DNA from: CAZWCX01 sp964632945
GTDB lineage: Bacteria; Planctomycetota; MHYJ01; WSZJ01; CAZWCX01
NCBI GenBank assembly: GCA_964632945.1
Contig: CAZWCX010000023.1
Span: forward strand, 1-64,000
DNA length: 64,000 nt
Reading direction: 5' to 3'
This document shows, piece by piece, positions 35,801 to 44,657 of the stretch. The notes under the pieces were generated by a model, which saw only the letters and a list, made by a program, of their open reading frames with translations, was not told the origin of the DNA and made no database searches. Both the position numbers and the translations under genes were made by a program. Each line of letters opens with the position of its first letter. Position 1 is the first letter of the stretch.

Positions 35801-37086
35801 GCCGCCAGCGGCGGTTGCGGGGAAGGGGGGTCCACGGCCGCGCCAGGGGCCTCATCCCCGCGCTCTTGCTCAGGATCGCCGGTCGGCCCCGACTCCACGG
35901 AAGCATCCGGGCCAGGATTCGCTCCGGATTGGGGCGCCGGGTCGACCCGCGGCGTGCTCGCCACCGCCACGGCGGGTGCCGGGAAATCCGCCGGTTCGGG
36001 CGGGACGGTGGACGGCGGGAGGGGAGCCTGGGGCGCTTCGCCGGAAGACTCCGCCTCCGGCTGCGCGGGAGCAGGATCTTCAACAGACTCGGCGGGCTCG
36101 GATGCTCCGCAGTCCATTCGATCGGGCTGCGCAGGTTGGGAGCGTGCTCCGCCCACTCCATCCGCGGCTCCAACTTCTACTGCGGCAACCTTTACCGAGC
36201 CATCCCCTCCGGAGATGGCATCCCCCATGGATCCACCGAGCCCGGAGCCATTCTCAGGAGGGAAAGCATCGCCAAGATCATGATTCATCTCATTCGATGC
36301 GCGCTCCGGATGGCCAACGATCTCCGTGGGATCATTGTTGTCGTGATCCGCATCAGAACCAGAATCGAATGGATCACCGGTGCGGGCGGTGGTTTGGATC
36401 CCGGATCCCAGAGAATGCTCCCAGATGGCCCCGGGCCCCTGCTCCGGAGCTCCTGGGGGGGGTGGGGTCGCCGGAAGCGTCCCGGCGGGCGTAGCCGCCG
36501 GGGATTCCGCAGATTCCTCCGCCACGGATCCCGTCGACGGTGCGCCCCGGGTCGGCTCCGACCGCTTCCGGAAGCGCGTTCCAGACCGAACGGACTCCGC
36601 GGGAGGCGGTTCCGGCTTTGATCCCGGGCGGTCGTCCGGGCCTGCCTCCTCCTCTCGCGGCGCCGGGCCCTGGAGTCGCAAGGCCTCCGCAGCCTGCTCG
36701 CGGGAAAGCGCCCCCTGCGCCACGAGGACATCCCCGAGAGCGCTGACGCGGCCGGTCGCGCGGGATTGCCGGGCCTGTTCCTGCAGTGCGGCGTTCACCT
36801 GTTCCACGGTGGCGAAGCCCAGTTGGACCACGCGACGCGCGAATCGCCAGGTCCAGGCGCGATTGGCCGTGCGGTGGGCGATGCGGGCCAGGGCCTCGCG
36901 GCCCGCGCGGTGCAGGTCTTCCACTTGACCGTAGTGGAGCCAGCCGCGGGAGACCAGGACGACGTCGAGGGGCAGCACGGCGCCGTCGCCCTCGATTGCG
37001 CGCAGGGCTTCGGCGAGCTGGTCGGAAGAGATCAGGCCGCGGGCGACGGCGAGGTCGCCCAGGACGTTTTCATGGGTTTCCGGCAT
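32821..37086 (-). CDS. Ser/Thr protein kinase with MshEN-like N-terminus and TPR region
   Basis: 1421 residues; GAGGA precedes the ATG at 37086. Residues 1-140 contain helical modules (VLGDLAVARGLISSDQLAEAL and a second copy near 110). A Pro/Gly/Ala/Glu-rich, probably disordered linker extends to about 515. The kinase domain (520-790) is complete: GRGGMGVVYLA loop, VALK lysine, HRDLKPGN near 644, DFG and MPPEQAL. One membrane helix lies near 808-830, and TPR-like repeats fill the C-terminal 580 residues, which would be exported. Probably an active Hanks-type signalling kinase with the repeats as sensor. Confidence 0.92.
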   Translation of the reverse strand: MPETHENVLGDLAVARGLISSDQLAEALRAIEGDGAVLPLDVVLVSRGWLHYGQVEDLHRAGREALARIAHRTANRAWTWRFARRVVQLGFATVEQVNAALQEQARQSRATGRVSALGDVLVAQGALSREQAAEALRLQGPAPREEEAGPDDRPGSKPEPPPAESVRSGTRFRKRSEPTRGAPSTGSVAEESAESPAATPAGTLPATPPPPGAPEQGPGAIWEHSLGSGIQTTARTGDPFDSGSDADHDNNDPTEIVGHPERASNEMNHDLGDAFPPENGSGLGGSMGDAISGGDGSVKVAAVEVGAADGVGGARSQPAQPDRMDCGASEPAESVEDPAPAQPEAESSGEAPQAPLPPSTVPPEPADFPAPAVAVASTPRVDPAPQSGANPGPDASVESGPTGDPEQERGDEAPGAAVDPPSPQPPLAALANSVLAAAAAATAAETLPPSHGNLGSSMGASDETRTSERLDRVAARAAGHGLSPTDSALPDDQAPTFPGSAIATVAPGDPTDVGGADLPRIGRYRILSELGRGGMGVVYLAYDEQMRREVALKTVHGGEAAHPRLVERLLREARTAGALDHPGIVRIYDVGEVGGVTYFAMAYVKGRTLRAALAAKEFPTLRDRVVALHAAAAAVAHAHERQVIHRDLKPGNILLDGEGRVHVLDFGLARHLEEGTRITASGESMGTPAYMPPEQALGEASKVGPAADVYALGAILYEVLTGHPPFEGANAMEVLARLVHEDPRPPRLLDARIPEDLETICLRALRREPERRYPTAGPLADDLGRWLRGEAIAARRETAIERAMRWLRRHRALAALAAAVLVALTVTAVAGVQAAAERREKDRLGREVLGALREMVGCYFDSALLVRRAGGGMAEVESRFLGPLQQAAARVVAQAPDLAEPHVHLGRFHRVILRFDEARAELDRALAKDPDHAVARYESVVLLVRACAERAERLRRERRRDDARRAHSGAPARPRPTLDDLAGEDEVLRTLRSALREEVARMVRQAQSPARPGADVIPRARLDGARGLQLVYASARTEDFAEARRLLGSAVAADPTLVEAHEAIAQLESEEKQPERALAACDAGLAIDRGYVPLLILRGGLLHDRAYALFDRGENPDPTLVRAEADFTRALELQPGDPRAWLGRSRVRGDQAWYTAEAGDDSTALWEAAESDALAAVRLDPGDASAWTALAQWRRNRGEWLQERGVDPEPAWTQAEADLAQALVADPNSAEAFGERSMLLTSLAILRLGQGGDGAALFARADEDMVRAMKLGHTRPEVWSVRGDNYLSWGSALEEAGQDPREALLQAEAACGRALELEPALIPAAIARADVRLALGAAEKTSAAEAREWLEKARSDLDRVLERSPGHFEARIRRGMLRHQLEEWSGAAEDFAEAARRHPGSETEFQQEWDDARERAGLKPK

Positions 37087-37126
37087 GCCAACGTATCCTC
37101 GTGGAAAGGACGGCGCGGGCGGGCGG

Positions 37127-40100
37127 CTATTCCGCCTTCGCCCGCAGCCATTCCGTCTGGTAGTAGGGTTTCAGTTCCGGGCGTTTCTGGAAGCCCGCCT
37201 CGAGATCCTCGAGGGCCCCGGCGCGATCGCCGAGGAGCAGCTTGGCCTTGCCGCGGTCGCACCGGGCGTCGGCGAGTCCGGGCTCGGTTTCGAGGGCGGC
37301 GGTGAACTCGCGCACGGCGTCCGCGGGCCGGCCTTCATCGAGTTCGCGCAATCCCACGGCATGGCGCAGGCGGCTCTCGTACGAGGGGTCGAGCGCGGCC
37401 GCCCGTTCGAGATCGGCGATCTCCTTCGCGCGAGCCTTGAGATAGCGCCACACGGTGCTGCGCAACCAGAAGACGCGCACGCGCGTCGAGCGGCTCGGCG
37501 CCGCCTCGGCGAGCGTCGCGGCGAACGACAGGACATCCGCGGCGCGTTCGAGTTCCAGCCGCGCCTGCACCGGTGCATATCCCATGACGGAGCGGGCGCT
37601 CTCGGTCATCCCGGTCGCCCGGTTCAGACAGGCCTCGACGATCGCGGGCGCGAAGGCCGGGGTCGCCTCCATCGGATCGAGGTCGGGATCGGTCCGGAGG
37701 TGGTCCCAGTGATCGTAGCCGTTCTCGATCGCCTTGGCCAGCGATTCGATCCCTTCGGAGATCTTGCCCGTCTTGGCCTGGAGGCAGGCCAGGTTGAAGA
37801 GGATGCCGTCGTTGGTGGCGTCGAGCGCGAGGCCGCGTTCGAGCGCCTGGACCGCGTCGGGGACGCGACCCATCACGTTGTAGGCGTGGGCCAGGTTGTT
37901 CCACACTTCGGTCGAACCGGCAGGGCGGACACGCACGGCCTCCTCGTAGGAACGGACGGCCTCCGCGGGGCGGTTCTGGACCAGGTGGACGAGTCCCTGC
38001 AGGCGGTGGGCGTCGAATTCCTCCGGGCGCAACTCGACGTACTTCTGCGCGTCCCGGGCGGCGAGATCGAGGCGGCGCACCTGGATGAGGAGCGCGGCGC
38101 GGTCCTTGTAGGCCTCGGCGAAGTTCGGATCGCGGTCGATCGCCTTGGTGTAGCGCGCGATCCCCTCTTCGAACCGCCCCGCAAGGCCGAGCGCGCGCCC
38201 GAGGACGACATGGAAGGCGGGGGAATCGATCTTGCGCGCCGACATCAGATCGATGTGCCGCTGCAGGTCGATCTGCATCGCCGCGCGGTCGCCGCGCGCG
38301 CCGTGGATGCGCGAGCGGATCGAATACCCGTTGGGCTCGTCGGGCTCCATCGCGATGGCGCGGTCGATCGAAGTCATCGCCTTGCCGAGATCGCCGAGCT
38401 CGAGCAGGGCCTCGGCCTTGATCAGGTGGGCGTCGTGCCAGTGCTCGCTATCGGCCAGCACCGCGTCGCATTCGGCGATCGCGTCGGCATGCCGCCCCTG
38501 GGTCGTCAGGATCTCGGCGCGGAGATGGCGCGCCATGACGCAGCGGGGGTCGACCTGCAGGGCCCGCGCGCCCGCCTCCAGGGCCGCGTCGAGCTCATTG
38601 AACGAGCGGTGGACCTGGCCGAGGCGGGCGTACATCTCGGCCTCGTTCGGGGCGAGCGCGATCGCCTCCCGTGCCGCCTGCAGCGCCTCGGCGCGGCGGC
38701 CGAGCAGGCCCAGCGCGGTCCCCTTCTGGCTCAAGGCGCGCGCGTTGTTCGGCCCCAGCCGGAGCGCCTGCTCCGCGTCCGCGAGGGCCTCGTTGGCCTC
38801 CAGCATCCAGTTGCGATACTTGGCCCGATCGGTGAGGAGCATGGCGGGGTCGTCCGGCCGACGTTCCAGTGCGTCGGTGAGATCCTGGACCGCCCCGGCG
38901 AGGTCGCGGCCGACCGCCTTGGCGGTGCCGCGGTAGTAGTAGGGGCTCCAGCGGGCAGGGTCTTTCTCGATCGCCCGCGTGAGCGGAGCGAGGGCATCGA
39001 GGTTGCGGCCCCGAATCAGCAGGAGACAGCCCTGCGACTCGAGGGCGAGAACGTCCTCCGGATCGAGGGCGAGCATGGCGAGGATGTCCTGCTCCGCCTT
39101 GGCGTGGTCGCGGGCGCTCCAGCCGTGGATCTGGGAGCGTTCGTAGAGCGCCTGGAGGTTCTCCGGGTCACGCGCGAGGACATGGTCGAGATCGGCGATC
39201 GCCTCCGCATCACGGTCGAGCTTGGCGAACCGCTTGGCGCGGCGAAGCCGGACCGCGACGGAGTCGGGGTCGAGCGCGACCGCGCGGTCGAGGAGGGCCA
39301 GGGCGCCCTCGCCTTCCTCGCGTTCGGCCTGGACGAGGAGGGCGGCGGCGGACTCCTGCGCCTTGCGGCGGGCGTCCATGGCCTCCCGGTCGCGGCGGGT
39401 GCGTTCCTCCTGCTCCGCCACGCGGCGTTCGCGCTCGGCGGAGCGGATCGAGTGAACGCCGGCCCAGCCGACCGCGATCGCGGCGACGGCGAAGGCCGCG
39501 GCCACGCCGAGGGTGGCGCCACGGTGGCGTCGGACGCGGCGCAGGACGCGCGAAAGCCGGCTCGCGGGCTTGGCCCGGATCGCCTCCCCTTCGCGGAAGC
39601 GCTTCAGGTCGGCGGCCAGTTCCCCGGCGCCGGCGTAGCGCCGCTCGCGCTCCTTTTCCAGCGCCTTGAGACAGATCGTCTCGAGATCGACGGGGACGCG
39701 ACGGTTGAGCGAGGTCGGCGGCGCCGGATCCTTGAACAGGACCGCATAGACGATTTCCGCCGGGGACGCCCCGTCGAACGGCGGGCGACCGGTGAGGATC
39801 TCGTAGAGGACGGCGCCGAGGGCGTAGACGTCCGTCAGGGCGTCGATCTTTCCCGCTTCGGCGTTGGCCTGCTCCGGGGCCATGTACATGGGCGTGCCCA
39901 TCAACTTGCCGGTCTGGGTGAGCCGGGTGCGGGCGGTCAATTCCTTGGCGAGGCCGAAGTCGGTGACGTAGGCGCGCCGCTCGCGATCGACCATGATGTT
40001 CTGGGGCTTGAGGTCGCGGTGGATCACCTGATGCCGGTGGGCGTAGTCGATCGCCTCGACGACCTGGAGGAAGATGTCCACCGCATCGTCGAGCCGCAGT

Positions 40101-40822
40101 TGCTTGTCGTAGAGGAGCTGCGAAAGCGAAGCGCCCTCGACGTATTCCATCGCGAAGTAGTGATGCCCCGCCTCGCAGCCCACCTCGAAGATGGTGACGA
40201 TGTGGGGATGGCGCAGCTTGCCCGCGGTTTCCGCTTCGCGCTGGAACCGGCGCACGCGCTCGTCGCCGGTGTCGTCGGCGCCGAGCAGGACCTTGACCGC
40301 GACGGTGCGGTGGAGCTCGGTGTCGACCGCGCGATAGACGGCGCCCATGCCGCCCTGGCCGATGCGCTCCTCGAGCCGGTACTTGCCGAAGCGGCCGCCC
40401 TCGAGCGAGCCGGGGGTGGAGGCGGACGCGGGCCCGCCCGCCAGCGTGGCGACCCCGCGCGCGGCGTGGGCCGAGGACGCGTCGGCGGACGGTCGGGGCG
40501 GGGCTCCGGGCTCGGGCGTGAAGCCGCGGCTCTTGACCACGTCCGCCGGGTCCGGACCGGGGGACGGAGCCGGACGGTCATCCTCGATCAACGTATCCCC
40601 CTGCGCGCCATCGCGGGTCTTGGCGCGCATCGATTCCACCTCCCGGGCGAGCGCGAGCAATTGGTCGGGAGTGATCCACCCGGCGCGGACGAGGAACGGG
40701 CCGAGTGCGGAGCCCGCGGCGGTGGCATCGCGACGGGCGAGCGCCTCGTCGAGCCGTTCGCGGGTGAGCAAGCCGCGCGCGATCGCGGCCTGGCCGAGGA
40801 GGACGTCGGTGGAGGCGGACAT
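37127..40822 (-). CDS. Ser/Thr protein kinase with C-terminal TPR repeats
   Basis: 1231 residues from the ATG at 40822 (MSASTDVLLGQ). Two helical MshEN-like modules (VLLGQAAIARGLLTRERLDEAL and GPFLVRAGWITPDQLLALA) and a linker precede the kinase domain (about 143-410: GQGGMGAVYRA, VAVK, HRDLKPQN near 267, DFGLAKE, MAPEQA). A membrane helix lies near 432-455, followed by about 20 TPR-like units (for example AEMYARLGQVHRSFNELDAA). It shares architecture with the kinase 40 bp downstream, so the two look like diverged duplicates. The catalytic residues are intact. Confidence 0.92.
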   Translation of the reverse strand: MSASTDVLLGQAAIARGLLTRERLDEALARRDATAAGSALGPFLVRAGWITPDQLLALAREVESMRAKTRDGAQGDTLIEDDRPAPSPGPDPADVVKSRGFTPEPGAPPRPSADASSAHAARGVATLAGGPASASTPGSLEGGRFGKYRLEERIGQGGMGAVYRAVDTELHRTVAVKVLLGADDTGDERVRRFQREAETAGKLRHPHIVTIFEVGCEAGHHYFAMEYVEGASLSQLLYDKQLRLDDAVDIFLQVVEAIDYAHRHQVIHRDLKPQNIMVDRERRAYVTDFGLAKELTARTRLTQTGKLMGTPMYMAPEQANAEAGKIDALTDVYALGAVLYEILTGRPPFDGASPAEIVYAVLFKDPAPPTSLNRRVPVDLETICLKALEKERERRYAGAGELAADLKRFREGEAIRAKPASRLSRVLRRVRRHRGATLGVAAAFAVAAIAVGWAGVHSIRSAERERRVAEQEERTRRDREAMDARRKAQESAAALLVQAEREEGEGALALLDRAVALDPDSVAVRLRRAKRFAKLDRDAEAIADLDHVLARDPENLQALYERSQIHGWSARDHAKAEQDILAMLALDPEDVLALESQGCLLLIRGRNLDALAPLTRAIEKDPARWSPYYYRGTAKAVGRDLAGAVQDLTDALERRPDDPAMLLTDRAKYRNWMLEANEALADAEQALRLGPNNARALSQKGTALGLLGRRAEALQAAREAIALAPNEAEMYARLGQVHRSFNELDAALEAGARALQVDPRCVMARHLRAEILTTQGRHADAIAECDAVLADSEHWHDAHLIKAEALLELGDLGKAMTSIDRAIAMEPDEPNGYSIRSRIHGARGDRAAMQIDLQRHIDLMSARKIDSPAFHVVLGRALGLAGRFEEGIARYTKAIDRDPNFAEAYKDRAALLIQVRRLDLAARDAQKYVELRPEEFDAHRLQGLVHLVQNRPAEAVRSYEEAVRVRPAGSTEVWNNLAHAYNVMGRVPDAVQALERGLALDATNDGILFNLACLQAKTGKISEGIESLAKAIENGYDHWDHLRTDPDLDPMEATPAFAPAIVEACLNRATGMTESARSVMGYAPVQARLELERAADVLSFAATLAEAAPSRSTRVRVFWLRSTVWRYLKARAKEIADLERAAALDPSYESRLRHAVGLRELDEGRPADAVREFTAALETEPGLADARCDRGKAKLLLGDRAGALEDLEAGFQKRPELKPYYQTEWLRAKAE

Positions 40823-40832
40823 GGCGGGGACC

Positions 40833-40861
40833 ATCGTAGCCCGCATCCGGGGGGGCGGCAA
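40833..40861 (-). promoter_or_regulatory. Promoter of the kinase pair
   Basis: On the minus strand, TTGCCG (40856-40861) and TACGAT (40833-40838) are 17 bp apart. The -10 ends 10 nt before the ATG at 40822, so the leader would be at most a few bases. Confidence 0.6.
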
Positions 40862-40896
40862 GGGATTCGAGTCCTTCGCCGGATTCCGGTTCCGGC

Positions 40897-40925
40897 TTGC
40901 GGACACCCTCGCCGGAGGCTAGAAT
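40897..40925 (+). promoter_or_regulatory. Promoter of the small membrane protein gene
   Basis: TTGCGG (40897-40902) and TAGAAT (40920-40925) are 17 bp apart, and the ATG lies 9 nt past the -10. It is back to back with the kinase promoter in a 112-bp divergent region. No Shine-Dalgarno is visible, so the mRNA is nearly leaderless. Confidence 0.6.
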
Positions 40926-40934
40926 GGTCCGGCC

Positions 40935-41192
40935 ATGAAGAAGATCCTCGCCTTCCTCCTCGACGCGCTCCGGCGCTTCGTCGCCGGGCTGGCGGCGCTC
41001 CTCAAGGCGCTGCTCGTTTCGGAATTCCGGCGCGTCCTGCTGGCCGTGCTGCTCTGGATCGCCGTCCTGGTCATCGTGATCGCGGTGGTCGTCTGGATGG
41101 CCGCCTGGGTCTTCGGCTCGGGCCTCGCCGGGTGGGGCGCGGCCGCCGCCATCGGCGCCCTCGGCTTTGCGATGGTGCGCAGCCGCGGTTGA
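40935..41192 (+). CDS. Small membrane protein, function unknown
   Basis: 85 residues. An amphipathic basic N-terminus (MKKILAFLLDALRRFVAGL) is followed by two hydrophobic segments (about 35-58 and 62-80) separated by GSGLAGWG, and it ends in RSRG. It has its own near-consensus promoter and coding-like composition. No family is recognised. It is divergent from the kinase pair; no link can be shown. Confidence 0.65.
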   Translation: MKKILAFLLDALRRFVAGLAALLKALLVSEFRRVLLAVLLWIAVLVIVIAVVVWMAAWVFGSGLAGWGAAAAIGALGFAMVRSRG

Positions 41193-41225
41193 CCGGGGCC
41201 GCCGGCCCGGGAGGCCGCCGACTCC

Positions 41226-41254
41226 TTGACAACCGTTCCCCTCCGTCACAGAAT
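41226..41254 (+). promoter_or_regulatory. Promoter of the PQQ-propeller gene
   Basis: A consensus TTGACA (41226-41231) and CAGAAT (41249-41254) are 17 bp apart. The ATG at 41285 has AGGAG 7 nt upstream, so this gene has a normal short leader. Confidence 0.7.
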
Positions 41255-41284
41255 CGGGCGTTCCCTGCCCACAGGAGCGCCACC

Positions 41285-43309
41285 ATGCGAACCTCGAAAG
41301 TCGCAGTCACGCTGCTTTTCAGCCTCCTCTCCGTCTCGGCGGCATGCGCCCAGGGCGGCCCTCCCCCCCTGACCGGCTTGGACGCGAAGTTGCCGGGCGC
41401 GGAGGCGTGGTACGCCATTCACGCAGACGCCCGGTGTGTCGGAACGGCCCAACTGACCGCCAAGAGCGAGGCGGGCGGCGTCCGGATGAACTACCAGGTG
41501 GCCTACACGTCCGGACCCAAGTCGCCGCGCGCATTCAGCGGAGTGTGGCGTACCGGACCGGGGCTCACCTGGTTGTCGTATGCGGTCGAGGAGCGTGAGC
41601 CCGCGGGGCTTCGGAAGTACACCTGGACCGCGTCGGTTTCCGGGACCGGATTCTTCGTCGTCGACCAACCGAAGAAGCAGCGCGCGTTCGTCGATCTTCC
41701 CGCGGACGCAATTCCCCGCGAGTGTCTTCTCCTCCTGATCCCCCACCTGCCCTGGGCGGAGGGGACGCGGTACGAGGTTCGCCTTCCAGACGGAACGGGC
41801 ACCATGGCCCGGGCCCGGCTTTCCTGGGAGGGTCCTGCGAAAATCCGGCACCGAGGGGCGGAAGTCGACGTCCTCCAGGTCGCCCTGACTCAGCCGGACG
41901 GGGTCGTGATCGCCACCTATGCGATGGCCGAGGAGCGCGTGCTGACGTGCACCCTCGTCGCGGAAGGAGTGCGGATCGTCGGCGGCTCGCGAGCGGAGGT
42001 GGAAGCCGACCTTGCCGCCGGCGCCCACCCGCCCGCCGCGCCCGCACGGCCGCCGGCCGAGGGCGCGGGTCCCCGGGGTGCGGAAGGGCGGGCGCAACCG
42101 CAGGAGGGCAAACCCGTGGATCCAGGCGAGCCGGGAGAAGAGAACGAACCGATGGATGACCTGCCGCCGGTGTGGACGGTGGACCTCAGCGTGGACTCGG
42201 GCCTGCAAGAGCGCGAAGGCACGATCTACTTCGTCGGGGAGGCGGCCTATCCTGCGCCGGGTCGGGTCTTCGCCCTCGACGCCGCCACCGGCCGCACCCT
42301 CTGGGAAGGTCGGCCCGGGGCCACCCGGATCCTCGGCTTCGTGAATCGCCACCTCATCGTCCTCGGCGAGACCGGGTCGGTGCATCGGCTGGATGCCGCA
42401 TCCGGCAAGGAGTCGGGCCGCGCGATCTCCCTCTTCACGCCGTCGGAGGCGCGCAGCCGCCCCGGCCCGGAGGCCGTGGCGTTGTGCCCCGACGGCTCGC
42501 TGGTGCGCACGACCCCCAACTCGGTGAACCTCATCCGGGCGGACGGCACGCAGGTCTGGAGTGTTCCGAGCGAGTCCATGGCGAGCGTGCGCGCCGCGGT
42601 GGACTTGATCCTGATCCGGGAGGAAACGAACGAAACCTCCCTCTCCCCGGACGGCCGGTCCCTGACCGCGACCGGGTCGAACCACCGGATCCGCGCCCTG
42701 GAGGCCGGCACGGGAAAGGTGGCGTGGAAGATCGAGTCGGCCCATTCGCACCGGGACGGCACCACCCGGGGATCGGTCGAATTCCGCGCGGCTGCGGAGT
42801 GCTCGGGGAGGATCCTCTACATCGTCTCCTCGCAGGTGGGTTTGGGGTACCGCATCACCCTCCACGCCCTCGACCCCGAATCGGGGCGGGAGCAATGGTC
42901 GGCCCCGATTCCGTACGACGCGTCCCATTCCTGGCAACCGGTCGCGGATGGGACGAGCGTGTACATCGGCGGCCAGACCGCGCGCGGCTTCACCCTGCAG
43001 GCCGTGGACCTGGCGAACGGCAAGGCACGATGGACCCAGGAGCGAAACTACCGCCCGGGCTGCGTCCACACCGAAGGGGGCAACGCCCTCCTGTTCGCGC
43101 TCGACGTCGAGCGGAAGCGGGACTCGACGTTGAAGACGAGCCTGGCCGCGTTGGATATCGCGACCGGGAGTCGCCTTTGGCGGATCGCCCTGAACAGCCA
43201 GTATGCCACGCTCTGCGCCGGCGGCGGACGGGTGTTCGTCGGCGAGCCGCGACGTCAGGGCGCGGAGGGCAGACTGCGCGCCTTCCGGGCGACCCCGACG
43301 GGGCGCTGA
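41285..43309 (+). CDS. Secreted PQQ-like beta-propeller protein
   Basis: 674 residues. The signal peptide (about 1-22) ends at AACAQG, which could also serve as a lipobox-like site (SAAC). Residues 25-235 form an uncharacterised beta-rich domain. A Pro/Gly/Glu linker follows, and from 290 to the end there are PQQ/YVTN-type propeller blades (FALDAATGRTLWEG, HRLDAASGKESG, RALEAGTGKVAWK, AVDLANGKARWTQE, AALDIATGSRLWR). It probably acts outside the cytoplasm as a scaffold or binding protein; no enzymatic residues are evident. It converges on the LLM gene, and the 265-bp gap (43310-43574) holds no gene I can support. Confidence 0.8.
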   Translation: MRTSKVAVTLLFSLLSVSAACAQGGPPPLTGLDAKLPGAEAWYAIHADARCVGTAQLTAKSEAGGVRMNYQVAYTSGPKSPRAFSGVWRTGPGLTWLSYAVEEREPAGLRKYTWTASVSGTGFFVVDQPKKQRAFVDLPADAIPRECLLLLIPHLPWAEGTRYEVRLPDGTGTMARARLSWEGPAKIRHRGAEVDVLQVALTQPDGVVIATYAMAEERVLTCTLVAEGVRIVGGSRAEVEADLAAGAHPPAAPARPPAEGAGPRGAEGRAQPQEGKPVDPGEPGEENEPMDDLPPVWTVDLSVDSGLQEREGTIYFVGEAAYPAPGRVFALDAATGRTLWEGRPGATRILGFVNRHLIVLGETGSVHRLDAASGKESGRAISLFTPSEARSRPGPEAVALCPDGSLVRTTPNSVNLIRADGTQVWSVPSESMASVRAAVDLILIREETNETSLSPDGRSLTATGSNHRIRALEAGTGKVAWKIESAHSHRDGTTRGSVEFRAAAECSGRILYIVSSQVGLGYRITLHALDPESGREQWSAPIPYDASHSWQPVADGTSVYIGGQTARGFTLQAVDLANGKARWTQERNYRPGCVHTEGGNALLFALDVERKRDSTLKTSLAALDIATGSRLWRIALNSQYATLCAGGGRVFVGEPRRQGAEGRLRAFRATPTGR

Positions 43310-43574
43310 TCCTGGCCGACGACACGCCGTTCCCGGGGTCGCGCCGGGCGACGGCGCTTCTCGAACGGCCGGCCCGGGGGGGCTCCGGTCCCGTCCTCCC
43401 CAGCGCGAAGATCCCAGGTCGAAATCCCCCAGGAGAGGGGCGGCGACGGATTCCGGTGCAGCGCGAGTCCAACCGAGGGGGACCGTCGTACGCGGCAACC
43501 GGGCGACTCACGGACCGCTCACGACGGAGTCACGCGGCGGCGCGCTGCACGGTGCCATCCGGCGCGGAGTCCGC

Positions 43575-44645
43575 TCATGCGAACTCCGGCATCACCCGCT
43601 CACCGAAGGTGCGGATCGACTCCAGAATCAACTCGTGGGGAACCGTGCCCATCTGCATGACGAGAATCACCTCGTCGACGCCGGCCTCGCGATAGCGCGA
43701 GACCGCCTCCCGCGCCGCCGACGGATCCCCCACCACCGCCAGGAGCGGCGCGTCGGCCTCCGCGCGATAGCGCCGGATCTCCTCGAGTTCGGTCTCGGGC
43801 AGGAAGTCGCGCGGGACCGGCAGCGGTCCCACCGGACGGCGTCCGGCGAGGTAGTAGGCGGCCAGGCTTTCGGAGAAGAACCGCGCCCCGCGGTAGCCGT
43901 ACTGGCACGCCTTGCGGTCGTCCGGGAGGATCAGCGCCGCCGGCGTGACCGCGAAGTGGTCGTTTTTCTCATGGTGCTTCGGCGCCGCGCCCGCGACCGC
44001 CTTGCGATAGTCCGCGATCTTCTGCTTGAGATACCGGTCGTTGCCGAGCGCGAAGTTCAACGCCCCGAGGCCGAGCGCCCCGACCGCGGCCGCGGACTCG
44101 GGTTTCGAGCAGGCGGCGAACATCGGCGGATGCGGCTTCTGTACCGGCTTGGGCACCACCTGGGTCGGCGCGATGCGGAAGTGCTTCCCGCGGTGTTCGA
44201 AAACTTCCTCCCGCCACATGCGCGGGATCATCTCCAGCGCCTCCAGCCATTGACCGTGCAGCGCGGGAATGTCGCTCTCGAACGCCACCTGCTCGACCAG
44301 GCTCGAACTCTTCCCGGACCCCCAGTTCACCCGTCCGCCGGAGAGGATGTCCAGCGTGGCGATCCGCTCGGCCACCCGGATGGGGTGATTGTAGCGGAAT
44401 GGGGTCAGCGTCACGCCGTGGCCGATCCGGATCCGCCGCGTGCGCGCGGCGACAAAGGCGAGGAAGACCTCGGGCGCGGAGGAGTGCGCATACTCGAAGA
44501 GCCCGTGGTGCTCGACCGCCCAGACGGCGTGGTAGCCGATCTCGTCGGCCAGAACCGCCTGCTCGACGCAGTCCAGAAACGTCTGGCGCTCCCGCTCCGG
44601 CGTCGGCCCCGCGATCTGGATTTCGAAGAAGAGGGAGAACTTCAC
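43575..44645 (-). CDS. LLM-class flavin-dependent oxidoreductase
   Basis: 356 residues with a GTG start at 44645. The luciferase-like TIM barrel is clear: KFSLFFEIQ, AVWAVEHHG, RIRIGHGVTLTPFRYNHPIRVAERIATLDILSGGR (a signature of the family), MWREEVFEHRGKHF and HPPMFAACSKPES. Such enzymes use reduced FMN or F420 to oxidise small molecules. Substrate unknown. It lies 12 bp downstream of an SCP2-like gene, which suggests a shared hydrophobic substrate. Confidence 0.92.
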   Translation of the reverse strand: MKFSLFFEIQIAGPTPERERQTFLDCVEQAVLADEIGYHAVWAVEHHGLFEYAHSSAPEVFLAFVAARTRRIRIGHGVTLTPFRYNHPIRVAERIATLDILSGGRVNWGSGKSSSLVEQVAFESDIPALHGQWLEALEMIPRMWREEVFEHRGKHFRIAPTQVVPKPVQKPHPPMFAACSKPESAAAVGALGLGALNFALGNDRYLKQKIADYRKAVAGAAPKHHEKNDHFAVTPAALILPDDRKACQYGYRGARFFSESLAAYYLAGRRPVGPLPVPRDFLPETELEEIRRYRAEADAPLLAVVGDPSAAREAVSRYREAGVDEVILVMQMGTVPHELILESIRTFGERVMPEFA

Positions 44646-44657
44646 CCGCGCAGCCCC

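Noticed and set aside
36285..36731. Separate small gene in the linker of kinase 1
   Set aside because: The sequence is the Pro/Gly-rich linker of the kinase frame, and the alternative frames show no motif or ribosome site.
37085..43309. A 2074-codon plus-strand open frame across the second kinase
   Set aside because: Its kinase part is antisense to a well-supported gene and reflects GC-rich codon bias; only its end (from 41285) is the PQQ-propeller gene. Similar long shadow frames opposite argS, glgA, recG and the coiled-coil gene were also discarded.
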